The notes beneath the pieces are model-generated. The model saw only the letters and a program-made list of their open reading frames with translations, was not told the DNA's origin and ran no database searches. DNA of 38,005 bases from a virus: IMG/VR virus record IMGVR_UViG_3300025082_000024, positions 1-38,005 of that record; one strand, written 5' to 3'. Shown piece by piece: positions 1 through 8,811 of this stretch; the stretch's first letter is position 1, and each line of letters starts with the position of its first letter. The position numbers and the translations under genes were made by a program.

Positions 1-115
1 ACTTGCTAAACCAAACTACCTACATAAAGACGGTAAAATTTCAAGTGCTTGCTATAAGATAGTAGGGGAACAAAAGATATACTTTACACATAAAGACAAC
101 CTTTATTCTCGCTAA
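1..115 (+). CDS. Small protein of unknown function, 3' part (gene begins at 37881)
   Basis: This open frame enters at the window edge (first full codon at 2-4) and ends at TAA 113-115. It is the C-terminal 38 residues of the gene that starts at 37881. The last codons and the stop (Tyr-Ser-Arg-stop) come from a sequence, TATTCTCGCTAACGGT, that also ends the unrelated gene at 27255-27476. The stop codon is thus supplied by the left box (TAAC) of the downstream palindromic element, as often happens in integron gene cassettes. Function unknown. Confidence 0.72.
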   Translation, partial: LAKPNYLHKDGKISSACYKIVGEQKIYFTHKDNLYSR

Positions 116-168
116 CGGTTTGAATAAAAATATGTGCGCAGCATTAGTTTTATTTTTTGTTGTAGCAC
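113..168 (+). repeat. attC-like palindromic junction element (full type)
   Basis: TAAC at 113-116, a 6-nt spacer GGTTTG, left arm AATAAAA (123-129), an inner palindrome around TGCGCA, right arm TTTTATT (148-154), a 4-nt spacer, then GTTGTAG (159-165). The architecture matches the other junction elements. The right end GTTGTAGCAC is the reverse complement, with one mismatch, of GTGCCACAAC at 414-423, beyond the next gene, so it belongs to that gene's unit rather than to its own left box. Confidence 0.7.
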
Positions 169-185
169 CGTAAAGCGAGCGAAAT

Positions 186-404
186 ATGAAAGTAGAAAAT
201 TGGATAAGTATTAAAGAAAATGGGTTGCCGAAAGAAGGTCGTTTCTTCTTAGTGTATTGCCCTCAATCATTCCCGAAAAATTACAGAGGGGTGGTTGCTG
301 AATTTTATGTTGACGGTAATTTCAAAATGTTCTATGACGAGGCATTTGAAAACCCAATAGAGGATGCAACCCATTACATACCATTGCCCGAAGCACCGAA
401 GTAG
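186..404 (+). CDS. DUF551-family protein
   Basis: 72 residues. It matches the small DUF551 proteins common in phages: an N-terminal WISIKENGLPKEG segment, a central VVAEFY core, and a C-terminal DATHYIPLPEAP motif. No biochemical activity is established for the family. A second, diverged copy lies at 35847-36056. The gene is flanked by a private inverted repeat (159-168 and 414-423), so it reads as one mobile cassette. The ATG at 186 has an A-rich leader (GCGAAAT) and no Shine-Dalgarno site, as usual in Bacteroidota. Confidence 0.85.
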   Translation: MKVENWISIKENGLPKEGRFFLVYCPQSFPKNYRGVVAEFYVDGNFKMFYDEAFENPIEDATHYIPLPEAPK

Positions 405-413
405 TGAGCGTAT

Positions 414-445
414 GTGCCACAACAGGGGGATAAAGAACACTCACA
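414..445 (+). repeat. Cassette right boundary with a 27-bp repeat shared with 36072-36098
   Basis: Starts with GTGCCACAAC (414-423), the inverse partner of the box in front of the DUF551 gene. Bases 419-445 are identical over 27 bp to 36072-36098, which follows the second DUF551 gene. The usual right half ending in GTTR is not visible, so it is scored as a half or truncated element. Confidence 0.65.
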
Positions 446-458
446 TATAAGATATTTG

Positions 459-466
459 TATATTTA
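459..466 (+). promoter_or_regulatory. Possible near-leaderless -7 promoter box (TATATTTA)
   Basis: TATATTTA differs from the Bacteroidota -7 consensus TANNTTTG only in the last base and sits exactly 4 nt before the ATG at 471. Four better matches in this genome have the same spacing. No -33 TTG is evident. Confidence 0.35.
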
Positions 467-470
467 AGGC

Positions 471-746
471 ATGGAAAACAAAAAAAGATTAGTATTCCAT
501 CGTAATAAAATGCTGTTTATTGATTGGATAGAGATGCTTAACATAAACGAACGCATGGAGAATAACCTTAAACATACAAGCAAATACAGCGTATTACTAG
601 ACAGGCCGTTTATTGTAGTAAGGCCCGAAAATCTGGATACTGATAAAAATGTAGTACCATGCTTTAAAAGGAACATACTAGGGAGATACAATATATATTT
701 CGATGGACCAGAAGAAGCGAAAAAAGAGTTAATTTTAAGGAACTAA
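471..746 (+). CDS. Hypothetical protein upstream of the terminase genes
   Basis: 91 residues, mixed alpha/beta with a basic start (MENKKRLVFHRNKM). There is no signal peptide, membrane segment or recognised motif. It lies between the last cassette-like unit and the small terminase gene, 50 nt before it, so it may be the first gene of the packaging operon. The minus-strand frame over the same bases is a shadow. Function unknown. Confidence 0.65.
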   Translation: MENKKRLVFHRNKMLFIDWIEMLNINERMENNLKHTSKYSVLLDRPFIVVRPENLDTDKNVVPCFKRNILGRYNIYFDGPEEAKKELILRN

Positions 747-796
747 TTGAGTCTCTAGCGTGTGCAAAAAGAGACAAAGATAAATACATAAAAACA

Positions 797-1159
797 ATGA
801 CTAACCAAAACAGAACCGAACATCATAAAAAATCAATAATTAAAGCGTTAGAAAAATCGCTTGGAGTTGTTACGGTAGCGTGCAAAAGCACAGGGATAGG
901 CAGGACTCAATTCTATGAGTGGCTAAAACATGATGAAGAGTTTGCTGAGGCGGTTAATGAATTGAGCAATGTAGCCTTAGACTTTGCCGAAAGTTCACTA
1001 CACAAGCAAATAAAAGAGGGTATACCTTCATCAACTATATTCTACTTAAAAACAAAAGGTAAGCATAGAGGCTATATAGAAAAAAGTGAGCTAGACGTTA
1101 CGTCTAATGGGGATTCAATAATACCTATCCAATGGGTAAAGAATGATACAGATAAGTGA
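797..1159 (+). CDS. terS: Terminase small subunit
   Basis: 120 residues. An N-terminal helix-turn-helix (about residues 24-45, VVTVACKSTGIGRTQFYEWL) is followed by acidic and amphipathic helices, the arrangement seen in phage small terminases. The protein is expected to bind the packaging start site on the phage DNA and present it to the large subunit. The gene overlaps the large subunit start (1143) by 17 nt, which implies translational coupling and supports the assignment. The leader is A-rich (ATAAAAACA). Confidence 0.85.
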   Translation: MTNQNRTEHHKKSIIKALEKSLGVVTVACKSTGIGRTQFYEWLKHDEEFAEAVNELSNVALDFAESSLHKQIKEGIPSSTIFYLKTKGKHRGYIEKSELDVTSNGDSIIPIQWVKNDTDK

Positions 1160-2372
1160 GGCTTATAAGCCGTTATACACATCAACAAAGAGGTATTTTT
1201 TAATCACAGGGGGTAGAGGTTCGCTAAAGTCTACCAGTATACACGACTTTATATCTAGGCTAACATACGAAAAAGGTCACGGCATATTGTTTCTCAGGTA
1301 CACAATGACAAGCGCGGAAAAGTCTATCATACCAGAATTTAAAGAAGCTATACAGCGTAATAATTCACATGATGTATTCCAGTTTAGAGGCGATAGAGTC
1401 ATAAACAAAATAACAGGCTCATTTATTCTATTCGCAGGTGTTAAAACAAGCTCAGGAAACCAGACGGCAACGCTTAAATCTATTCCTGGTCTTACTACGA
1501 TGGTAATAGATGAAGGGGAGGAGTTCACGGACGAGAAAACCTTCGACACTATAGACGATTCTATACGTAGCAACGATGCTAAGAACAGAATTATATGGAT
1601 CACAAACGCCACAACGCCAGAGCATTTTATTTATAAGAGATGGATACTGCCAAACAATAAACAAAAAAGGGTTGAGGGTTACGATGTCACAGTAAGCAAC
1701 CACCCAGATGTTGAGCACATACACACGACATACCATTTAGCAGAAAGGATGGATTATTTGCCTAAGAGTTGGATTGATAAGGCGAATAAGTCTAAGGTAG
1801 AAAACCCTAAGCACTACTATCATAACTATATTGGTGGATGGCTAGAAAAGGCCGAGGGGGTTATATTGCCTAATTGGAGAGAGGGCGTATTTGATGAGTC
1901 TTTGCCTTATGTTCACGGGCTTGACTTTGGGTTTTCACCAGACCCAACAGCATTAAGCAAGGTGGCTGTAGACAATAAGAAAAAATTAATATACGTTTAT
2001 GAGAAATTTTATTTAACAGAACTAAGTACGGAAGCCATCAAGGGGATGCTAACAGAATACACGGAAAAGGGCGATTTGATAGTAGCCGATTCTGCAGAAA
2101 CTAGGCTAATCAATGATTTAATTAGCGACAATATCAACGTATCTCCATGCACAAAAGGCGCGGGAAGCATAAAGAGGGGGCTTAAAAATATGATGGACTA
2201 TACTATAATCGTTTGCGGAGATAGCCCTAATTTAAAGACAGAATTAAATAACTATATTTGGAATGGTAAAGCGGGAATGAAAGCAGGGATTCCGATTGAT
2301 AAGTACAATCATTTAATTGACGGGGTCAGGTATTCATTCGAGAGGCTAACCACTTCAACAGGCTTATTATAA
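1143..2372 (+). CDS. terL: Terminase large subunit (PBSX/XtmB-like)
   Basis: 409 residues, the DNA-packaging motor. Walker A is GGRGSLKS (23-30) and Walker B is VIDEGEE (121-127), with catalytic Glu124. The C-terminal RNase H-like nuclease has acidic residues at D261 (HGLDFGF), D316 (VADSAE) and D393 (HLIDGVRY). Length and order fit the PBSX-type large terminase. It overlaps terS and is followed by a promoter box and the portal gene, the standard packaging order. Confidence 0.95.
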   Translation: MIQISEAYKPLYTSTKRYFLITGGRGSLKSTSIHDFISRLTYEKGHGILFLRYTMTSAEKSIIPEFKEAIQRNNSHDVFQFRGDRVINKITGSFILFAGVKTSSGNQTATLKSIPGLTTMVIDEGEEFTDEKTFDTIDDSIRSNDAKNRIIWITNATTPEHFIYKRWILPNNKQKRVEGYDVTVSNHPDVEHIHTTYHLAERMDYLPKSWIDKANKSKVENPKHYYHNYIGGWLEKAEGVILPNWREGVFDESLPYVHGLDFGFSPDPTALSKVAVDNKKKLIYVYEKFYLTELSTEAIKGMLTEYTEKGDLIVADSAETRLINDLISDNINVSPCTKGAGSIKRGLKNMMDYTIIVCGDSPNLKTELNNYIWNGKAGMKAGIPIDKYNHLIDGVRYSFERLTTSTGLL

Positions 2373-2378
2373 TTTATG

Positions 2379-2386
2379 TAATTTTG
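2379..2386 (+). promoter_or_regulatory. Promoter -7 box TAATTTTG before the portal gene
   Basis: TAATTTTG matches the Bacteroidota TANNTTTG consensus just after the terL stop and 14 nt before the portal ATG. No TTG is seen at the -33 position. The expected transcript start is about 2391, giving a very short leader. Confidence 0.5.
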
Positions 2387-2400
2387 TACCAAATGTATAC

Positions 2401-3792
2401 ATGAAAATACCGAAGATTATTAAGGCCATGGGTAGAGGTTTTGGGGTAAAGCACCAAGTAATAAATACCTTGACTACTGGCGAACATAGGAACTTAGTAA
2501 ACGGCAACCTTACAGTAATAGGGTTTGATGGCAACTCAGGACAAAAAGAGGATAATATTCTATTAAAAGAAGGGTATGAGGCCAATTCTCAAGCGTATTC
2601 CATTATTAAAAAAATAATGGAAAGCGGATCGGATATACCTTGGGTCCCCAAAATATTAAACAGTGATGGCACTACAAAGTTAGTTACAAAAGGCAAATTC
2701 TTTAATTTTGTTAATAACCCAAATGAAAGGCAAACCCAAAAAGATTTTAAAGAAAGCTCTTACGGATATATTTGTAGTACAGGTGATTTATTTTGGAACC
2801 CGCAGGAGATAATAGGCTTTAAAGCGACTAGGGATTTAAGGGTATTGCCTAGTCAATTAATGGAGGTTACCAAAACAAATGATAACCCGTTAACTCCTAC
2901 GGGTTATGTTTTTGAATTAGGCAGGATAAAAGAATCATTTTCTACAGAGGAGATAATACATCTTAAATACTTCAACCCAACGACAGAGGGCATAGAGTCA
3001 CTGAGAGGGATGTCTCCGTTAACGGCTGCATGGCTTACACTTTCAGGAGATAACCAAAGGGCTATAGCGCAGGATTCTATGATGAAAAATAGGGGAGCTG
3101 CTGGTATTATAACTAATGAGTCCGATATTGTAGCAACAAAAGACGAAAGGGATATACAGCAAGGCTTATTGGACAGAATGATGTCAGGGGCTAAGAATTT
3201 CAATAGGTTAATTGCTGGTAAATCTAAGGCGAAATTTATACAGCTAGGAATGTCCTCATCCGATTTGAAGATATTAGAAACGGGCATAGAGAACCTAAGA
3301 ATATTGTGTAACGTATTTGGTGCACCATCTGAGCTATTTAATGACCCTGCAAATAAAACATTTGCCAATCAAAAAACAGCACTGAAAGCGTTCTATGAGA
3401 ATGCAGTACTACCGATAGATAGGAGATTGTTAGCGAAATTTAATAACGAAATAGTGTCTCAGTGGTCAAGGCAGGACGGTGTGAAATATATAGTAACACA
3501 AGATTTATCGCATATCGGAGCATTACAGGAAGATGAAAAAGCGAAAGCCGACAAAGATAGAAGCGTATTACAGGGTGTCAATATAGTGCTAGGCATGCCG
3601 GTAAGCTCAGAGGCTAAGGTGTTATTATTAGTCAATCAATATGGATACACCAAAGAAGATGCAGAGAAAATAGTGGCCCCTGCTGGTAAAAAGAATAATA
3701 CTTTAGAAATACTAAAAAGTGTATCTCCGTTGTTGGCTAATAAATTCATTGAGAAAATGAGCGACGAAGAGGTATTAAGTTTGCTTAAATAA
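2401..3792 (+). CDS. Portal protein (HK97 family)
   Basis: 463 residues. It is expected to form the dodecameric ring at the packaging vertex through which DNA enters and leaves and on which the tail docks. Diagnostic stretches are GMSPLTAAWLTLSGDNQ, the central KFIQLGMSSSDLKILE segment and LCNVFGAPSELFND, all typical of HK97-type portals, plus a Lys/Asp-rich C-terminus. Length is normal for the family. The portal-protease-capsid order that follows is the canonical HK97 module. Confidence 0.93.
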   Translation: MKIPKIIKAMGRGFGVKHQVINTLTTGEHRNLVNGNLTVIGFDGNSGQKEDNILLKEGYEANSQAYSIIKKIMESGSDIPWVPKILNSDGTTKLVTKGKFFNFVNNPNERQTQKDFKESSYGYICSTGDLFWNPQEIIGFKATRDLRVLPSQLMEVTKTNDNPLTPTGYVFELGRIKESFSTEEIIHLKYFNPTTEGIESLRGMSPLTAAWLTLSGDNQRAIAQDSMMKNRGAAGIITNESDIVATKDERDIQQGLLDRMMSGAKNFNRLIAGKSKAKFIQLGMSSSDLKILETGIENLRILCNVFGAPSELFNDPANKTFANQKTALKAFYENAVLPIDRRLLAKFNNEIVSQWSRQDGVKYIVTQDLSHIGALQEDEKAKADKDRSVLQGVNIVLGMPVSSEAKVLLLVNQYGYTKEDAEKIVAPAGKKNNTLEILKSVSPLLANKFIEKMSDEEVLSLLK

Positions 3793-3799
3793 ATAAGGC

Positions 3800-3807
3800 T
3801 AAATTTG
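3800..3807 (+). promoter_or_regulatory. Promoter -7 box TAAATTTG, near-leaderless
   Basis: TAAATTTG ends 4 nt before the ATG of the prohead protease. A TTG at 3781-3783 lies 16 nt upstream, close to the flavobacterial -33/-7 spacing. Transcription would start at or within a few bases of the start codon, so the mRNA would be leaderless or nearly so. Confidence 0.6.
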
Positions 3808-3811
3808 TAAT

Positions 3812-4498
3812 ATGAACAAGAACTTTAAAAGCTGTGGACTAGAATTAAAAGACTTAGATGACTCTAAAGGGATCGTCTCTTTTTATTTTTCATCATTTGG
3901 GAATAAGGATAGTGATGGAGATATATTACAAAAAGGAGCATTTACTAAGTCGATCAAAGAGAACCTATCCCGTATTAAACACTTCAAGAATCATGATCCT
4001 AAGTTAGCTGTAGGCAAGATATTAGAATTAGGCGAAGACGAAAAAGGAGCCTTTGCGGTGTCTCAGATGTCTAAGTCTACACTAGGTAAAGACACGTTAA
4101 TAGAATATAAGGAGGGTATTATATCGGAACATTCACACGGATTCCAAACTATTAACGAGTCATTCAGCAAGGATAGGGACGCGAATATAATTACAGAGGT
4201 TAAATTGTGGGAAGTTTCCAGCCTGACGCATTGGGGAGCTAACTCACAAACCCCTGTGACGGGCATAAAAAGCCTTGAAGATGTAGGCAAGATATTCAAA
4301 AGCCTTGAAAAATTACTAAAGAACTCCGATATATCGGATGAAAGGGGCCTAGAGCTTCAAAAATCTTACGACCAATTAGGTACTTTAATTAAATCACTTG
4401 GTAAGCCGTCCGAGTCGGACACTTCAAAAGCCGACATATTAAAACGTGAGGATGATAAAGTTAAATTTTTAAAAGCCCTAATAACAGGGAAAAACTAA
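3812..4498 (+). CDS. Prohead maturation protease (HK97 family)
   Basis: 228 residues. The HK97/herpesvirus-type serine protease domain fills about residues 15-160, with catalytic His in KNHD (H61) and Ser in EHSHGF (S108). The Lys- and Ser-rich C-terminal 60 residues are probably a removable targeting tail. It cleaves scaffold-like N-termini of capsid subunits during head maturation. It sits between portal and capsid genes, and the near-leaderless promoter just upstream may let protease and capsid be transcribed apart from the portal. Confidence 0.92.
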   Translation: MNKNFKSCGLELKDLDDSKGIVSFYFSSFGNKDSDGDILQKGAFTKSIKENLSRIKHFKNHDPKLAVGKILELGEDEKGAFAVSQMSKSTLGKDTLIEYKEGIISEHSHGFQTINESFSKDRDANIITEVKLWEVSSLTHWGANSQTPVTGIKSLEDVGKIFKSLEKLLKNSDISDERGLELQKSYDQLGTLIKSLGKPSESDTSKADILKREDDKVKFLKALITGKN

Positions 4499-4508
4499 TA
4501 TTAAAACG

Positions 4509-5807
4509 ATGAAAAATATTTGGATTAAGGATGACGGTTCATTTAATAAGCTGTCAGAAAACGAGGTAGCTAGCCTTAAAAACGTTGAGGATTTATCAGC
4601 GTATCATATAGCAAAAGGAAGCCATGAGACTGCGGAGTTACGTAAGGAAATGGAAGGCAAAGTAGGTACGGAGGCAATCAAAGCCCTTGAAGAACAATTT
4701 GGCGAGCTTAGTAGAAAGCACGTTGAAAAGTTAGAGGAGTCAGTATTGGAACAAGGTAAGGAGATGGCTAATTTGAGAAAATCAAATGCTATTGAGTCTG
4801 CACCTAAAAACTTCGACCAAGAGCTAAGAGCTGTTTGGGCTAAGTCTAAGGATTCTATAGCTAACTTTATGACTGAAAAGGGAGATAAGTTTGCTTTGAA
4901 CTTAAAGACAGAGGTAACTAGAGCGTCTGTAGCTGATAATACAATGGCTTCGGATGTAGCTGGATTAGCTCACATTCCAAGAAGGAATAACGCGGTAAGT
5001 GATTTGTTTAACCAAGCTACTTTAGGTCCAGATTCAAACGGGACTATTAGGTATTGGCAAGAAGCTGCACAAACTGATAACGCTGCTCCTGTTGCTGAGA
5101 GTGCTGTAATTTCTGAGTCTGCTATTACGTGGGAAGAAATATTATTGCCACTTAGAAAAATTGGTGATTCTATGCGCGTAACAAGAGAAGCCTTAGAGGA
5201 TGTATCTTTTATTTCTGCTGAGATAAGAAACTTTTCATTGAAAAATGTTGAGCTTCAATTAGATGAACAAGCGTTACTTGGTGATGGTACTGGTCAAAAC
5301 TTTAGCGGTGTTGATTTGGTAGCTCCTAATTATGCTGCGGGTGGATTTGCTGGACTGTTTGGAACGGCTGCAACTATATACGATGTGATTTCTACAGGTA
5401 TTGTACAGATCGCAAACGCAGGACAAAACAGTGTATTTGTTCCTAATGCTATCGTTATGAATCCTACAGATGCTGAGTTGATGAGGTTGTCAAAAGATGA
5501 TAATGATAACTACATTATGCCAACTTGGTTAAGTGCTGACGGGATGAGTGTTAAAGGTGTTCGAATTATCGAATCACAATTAGTACCAGCGAATCAAGCA
5601 TATATCGGTGACTTTACTTTTGGTACAATGTGGGGAGCGGGAACGACTACTTTAGACGTAGCTACTCAACACGGTACAGATTGGATCGAAGATGTACAAC
5701 GTTTGAAAGTAACAGTTAGAAAGCAATTAGTAATTAGAACGGCTCACGCTGGTGCATTTTTGCACATACCTTCTATTACTGCTGCTCAAACTGCTTTGAA
5801 CGCGTAA
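4509..5807 (+). CDS. Major capsid protein (HK97 fold)
   Basis: 432 residues. The first ~100 are a charged, coiled-coil-like delta domain (Glu/Lys rich) expected to act as a built-in scaffold and be removed by the adjacent protease. The rest has the typical features of an HK97 shell protein: a conserved NAVSDLFNQATLGPDSNG region, an ALLGDGTGQN loop, and AIVMNPTDAELMRLSKDDN near the A-domain. A strong intrinsic terminator follows directly, as expected for the most highly expressed gene. Confidence 0.94.
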   Translation: MKNIWIKDDGSFNKLSENEVASLKNVEDLSAYHIAKGSHETAELRKEMEGKVGTEAIKALEEQFGELSRKHVEKLEESVLEQGKEMANLRKSNAIESAPKNFDQELRAVWAKSKDSIANFMTEKGDKFALNLKTEVTRASVADNTMASDVAGLAHIPRRNNAVSDLFNQATLGPDSNGTIRYWQEAAQTDNAAPVAESAVISESAITWEEILLPLRKIGDSMRVTREALEDVSFISAEIRNFSLKNVELQLDEQALLGDGTGQNFSGVDLVAPNYAAGGFAGLFGTAATIYDVISTGIVQIANAGQNSVFVPNAIVMNPTDAELMRLSKDDNDNYIMPTWLSADGMSVKGVRIIESQLVPANQAYIGDFTFGTMWGAGTTTLDVATQHGTDWIEDVQRLKVTVRKQLVIRTAHAGAFLHIPSITAAQTALNA

Positions 5808-5819
5808 TTAATACCATTA

Positions 5820-5847
5820 GCAAGGGGTTAAACTCCCTTGCTTTTTT
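5820..5847 (+). terminator. Intrinsic terminator after the capsid gene
   Basis: Perfect 7-bp stem GCAAGGG (5820-5826) / CCCTTGC (5835-5841) with an 8-nt loop, followed by TTTTTT (5842-5847). It lies 12 nt after the capsid stop and would reduce read-through into the connector genes. Confidence 0.88.
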
Positions 5848-5861
5848 AAAACTTTACTATT

Positions 5862-6041
5862 ATGAAAATTGAAATAATAAAAGACCATGACTCAGGATTA
5901 AAAAAGGGACAAGTAAAAGAAGTTTCAACGGGTATTGGCAAGAGCTTAATCACCGAGGGCCTAGCTAAAGAGGTCAAAGCTGATAAAGCACCAAAGAAAG
6001 ACAAGGCTAAGAAAGCCGAGTTAAAAAACAAAGCTAAATAA
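5862..6041 (+). CDS. Small Lys-rich head-region protein
   Basis: 59 residues. The N-terminal ~40 form a compact beta-type unit (KIEIIKDHDSGLKKGQVKEV, then a KSLITEGLAKEV segment) of a kind found just after capsid genes in many phages. The C-terminus is a Lys/Ala tail. The ATG follows ACTATT, and the stop is 3 nt before the next ATG, so the two are co-translated. Probably a minor head or connector component; no activity is known. Confidence 0.75.
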   Translation: MKIEIIKDHDSGLKKGQVKEVSTGIGKSLITEGLAKEVKADKAPKKDKAKKAELKNKAK

Positions 6042-6044
6042 TAA

Positions 6045-6563
6045 ATGAGTCGCTTTGTAACTACCGAAGACTTCGAGAGTGGCGAGTTTCTTATAAGCAA
6101 TAAGAGCGACACTACACACCTACAAGCTATCATTGACAGGGTAGAGGTTGAGGCGTTACAAGATTTATTAGGGAAAACCCTTTACGATTTATTTATAGCA
6201 GATTTAAACACTACACCAAGCCCACAGATACCACAGGATGCCAGATTTACGGCTATATATGATCCTATTTATGAAGATGAGACTATAAGGATAAGGTCCG
6301 AGGGGTTTATAGCTATGCTTAAAATGCTTATTTGGTTCGAGTTTATAAAAACAACATGGAAAGAAAACACACCAGTAGGGATAGTTTCAAATGCATCCGA
6401 GAACAGTAAGCAATTAAGGCCGTCCCAAGCAGGAATAGAAGGAACTTACAATAGAGGAATTAAGAGTTTCCATGCTGTGTTGGATTACATAATAATCAAT
6501 TCATCGACGTATCCAGAACATGAAGGCAAAGGAAAGGCCCGTAATTTTATATCATGGCTGTAA
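6045..6563 (+). CDS. Head-tail connector protein (DUF6712-like)
   Basis: 172 residues, largely helical, with segments such as LQAIIDRVEVEALQDLLG and a Trp/Phe-rich middle helix (MLIWFEFIKTTW). The position directly after the capsid genes and the helical content fit the gp6-type connector family seen in Bacteroidota siphophages (DUF6712-like). It would form a ring under the portal. It overlaps the next gene by 10 nt. The family name is from memory and not verified. Confidence 0.65.
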   Translation: MSRFVTTEDFESGEFLISNKSDTTHLQAIIDRVEVEALQDLLGKTLYDLFIADLNTTPSPQIPQDARFTAIYDPIYEDETIRIRSEGFIAMLKMLIWFEFIKTTWKENTPVGIVSNASENSKQLRPSQAGIEGTYNRGIKSFHAVLDYIIINSSTYPEHEGKGKARNFISWL

Positions 6564-8809
6564 CTACACGGGACACGGTAGATATTATAAGGGATATTGT
6601 TGCTTCAATGACTCCCAATATAACTATTGATGAGGCTACCGATAACCTAGACGGGACATACACACTAAAAACAAGTAACACTTATTGGTTGAGACCAGTA
6701 AAAAATGTATTAATAGGTAGTAAAAAATATCAGATAGTATCATTCGTTATAAATGAATCTATAACAATCAAAGATGTAACAACGGGCGCGGGGATACCTG
6801 TTGTGACTTCATTCCCTTTACCTGCTCCTAATTTCTTCCACGGTGCAACGGTTCCCGCTTCGGATCAGCAATCAAAAGAAAAGAGCGCAGCCTTAAAGAC
6901 TCCTTTTATATGGTTGTATGAAAGGTTAGACGAGAAGCCGATACTAGACGTATTTTCAAGATGGGGTAGAGAATCTAATCCTAGACTTTTCTTTATGGAT
7001 GAGGCAGACTCTAAGAACCAGTACGCGCCAGATCAAAAATTTTCCGTTACCGATCCAATGAGGCAAATGGTTGAATTGTTAATAGATGTAATAAACAGCG
7101 AGCCATCACTTTATAAAGAGATAGAAGATTATAACAGCACAGCTATAGCAAATTGGGGTCAATTCACAACAGATAAAGGCAACGCGGACAGATTCTTTTC
7201 GCAAGATTTAAGCGGTCAATTATTGAATTTAGAATTAACCACAACGAAACAGGCTTGCAGTAAAGAGGCTTTAATACTTTCGGGGTGTAGCTTATCTGTA
7301 GACGTTGCGGTATGTCCTGTTACTACTATAGGCGGTTCAGATGGAACAGCGGAGGCGTTCCCATGTGGTAATACCGATAGTGTTACTTATGAATGGAATG
7401 ATCCATTATCACAAACAACTAAAAAAGCGGTGGGATTATCACAAGGTAATTACCAAGTGATAGCAACCGACACGGGTGTATCTGGATGTACTACTATTGG
7501 TTCTGGTGTCGTGGAAGGGCCTGGTACACCTCCTTCATGTAATTTGTTAATAACAGATATGGAGTCAACTAGGCCATCTATATTTGGTGCTAGTGATGGG
7601 ACTGCAACAGCTACCATAACTGGCGGGTCTGGTCCTTTGTCTTATTTTTGGAGTAATGGAGAAACTACTAACCCTGCAACTGGGTTAACTTCTGGATTGG
7701 TCTCTTTGTCTGTATTAGACACTTTGGCGGGGTCTTGTCATAAAACAGACTTTGTTACAGTAGACATAGGTATGGCTTATAGTTTTTATACTAAAGAAAG
7801 CGGGAGTACTTTGTTTAGCCATACAGGTGACGGGACTGCAATATGGACTGACGGGATAGAAACACTTGTTGGCGATAGTGTAACGTTTAATTTTTCAGAC
7901 AGCACAGAAAAAAAAGTAACAGTATACGGAGACCCTTCTTTAATTACTGCTTTGTCTTCTCTTTATTTTCATGGAAACAAGGTTACTAACGATATGGACA
8001 TATCTAACCTTATAAACTTAACAGGGTATTTGTATTTATATAATAATGATGATACTAATTTTAATGTTAATTTCCCAACTACATCTAGTCTTATCACTAG
8101 GGTAAGAATAGATGGTTGTGCAGAATTAACGAGTATTGATATTAGCGGAATTACAAGCTCCGCATTAAGTAGTATAAATATCGCCTCTAACCCTAAATTA
8201 ACAAGTTTTACGGGTGGTGTTTCTAGTGGTCCAATAACTTCTTTTTTAGCAAACTTTAATACAATACAAACAGAATTAGATATATCTGGATATACGGGAT
8301 TATCTAACACTATCAGGTTTGAAAACACCAGTATAGAAACCTTAACATTACCTGTAACTAGTGGTGCTTTTACTTTAATATATGGCAATAGTGCTAATTT
8401 AAGCTCTGGCGATTTCTCTAATTTGGGTAATATTTCGGGGGATTTTAGGGTATATAGTAATACTAATTGCTCTAATTGGACATTCCCTAGCTCAACAGGT
8501 TCTTTTAGCAGATTCGATATAGGAAGTTGCGATTCTGGGTACGTTGATTTAACCGTTTTTTCTGGGATGATGTCTGAGGATGGAAGCGGTATATATGTTG
8601 ATGATATGAGTTTGACAACAGCCGAAGTTAACAGGATGCTAGTTGAGGCGTATGCTCATGTATCAAGCGAGGGCGCGGGGGGTGACTATACAGGAAGGGT
8701 ATATGCGATACAAAACAATTCAGCACCAGATGGATCAAGTGGGGGTTATGATGGAGACCAAGCAGTAATTGATTTAGTAGCGAAAGGGGTAACAGTAACA
8801 ACGGATTAA
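6554..8809 (+). CDS. Connector/tail-terminator-like protein fused to SprB-like and LRR-like adhesin domains
   Basis: 751 residues. About 1-235 resemble the neck/tail-terminator proteins of Bacteroidota phages (TPFIWLYERLDEK, RLFFMDEAD, DPMRQMVELLIDV). About 255-320 and 340-405 are two Ig-like SprB/PKD-type repeats with the signature GGSDGTA, GASDGTATATITGGSG and YFWSNGE. About 430-690 are leucine-rich-like repeats (ISNLINLTGYLYL, LTSIDISGI). A distinct C-terminal unit follows (690-751). SprB repeats are typical of flavobacterial surface adhesins. The fusion suggests an adhesin fixed at the head-tail junction. Function is inferred. Confidence 0.75.
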   Translation: MAVTTRDTVDIIRDIVASMTPNITIDEATDNLDGTYTLKTSNTYWLRPVKNVLIGSKKYQIVSFVINESITIKDVTTGAGIPVVTSFPLPAPNFFHGATVPASDQQSKEKSAALKTPFIWLYERLDEKPILDVFSRWGRESNPRLFFMDEADSKNQYAPDQKFSVTDPMRQMVELLIDVINSEPSLYKEIEDYNSTAIANWGQFTTDKGNADRFFSQDLSGQLLNLELTTTKQACSKEALILSGCSLSVDVAVCPVTTIGGSDGTAEAFPCGNTDSVTYEWNDPLSQTTKKAVGLSQGNYQVIATDTGVSGCTTIGSGVVEGPGTPPSCNLLITDMESTRPSIFGASDGTATATITGGSGPLSYFWSNGETTNPATGLTSGLVSLSVLDTLAGSCHKTDFVTVDIGMAYSFYTKESGSTLFSHTGDGTAIWTDGIETLVGDSVTFNFSDSTEKKVTVYGDPSLITALSSLYFHGNKVTNDMDISNLINLTGYLYLYNNDDTNFNVNFPTTSSLITRVRIDGCAELTSIDISGITSSALSSINIASNPKLTSFTGGVSSGPITSFLANFNTIQTELDISGYTGLSNTIRFENTSIETLTLPVTSGAFTLIYGNSANLSSGDFSNLGNISGDFRVYSNTNCSNWTFPSSTGSFSRFDIGSCDSGYVDLTVFSGMMSEDGSGIYVDDMSLTTAEVNRMLVEAYAHVSSEGAGGDYTGRVYAIQNNSAPDGSSGGYDGDQAVIDLVAKGVTVTTD

Positions 8810-8811
8810 AT

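Noticed and set aside
751-775. GTCTCT/AGAGAC hairpin between the gene at 471 and terS as a terminator
   Set aside because: Only a 6-bp stem with a 13-nt loop, followed by A-rich rather than T-rich sequence.
1277-1736. Minus-strand frames over the terminase gene, and similar ones elsewhere (e.g. 2904-3368, 11632-12303, 28275-28679)
   Set aside because: They lie opposite strong coding genes, have Ser/Leu-rich shadow composition, no leader and no recognisable domains.
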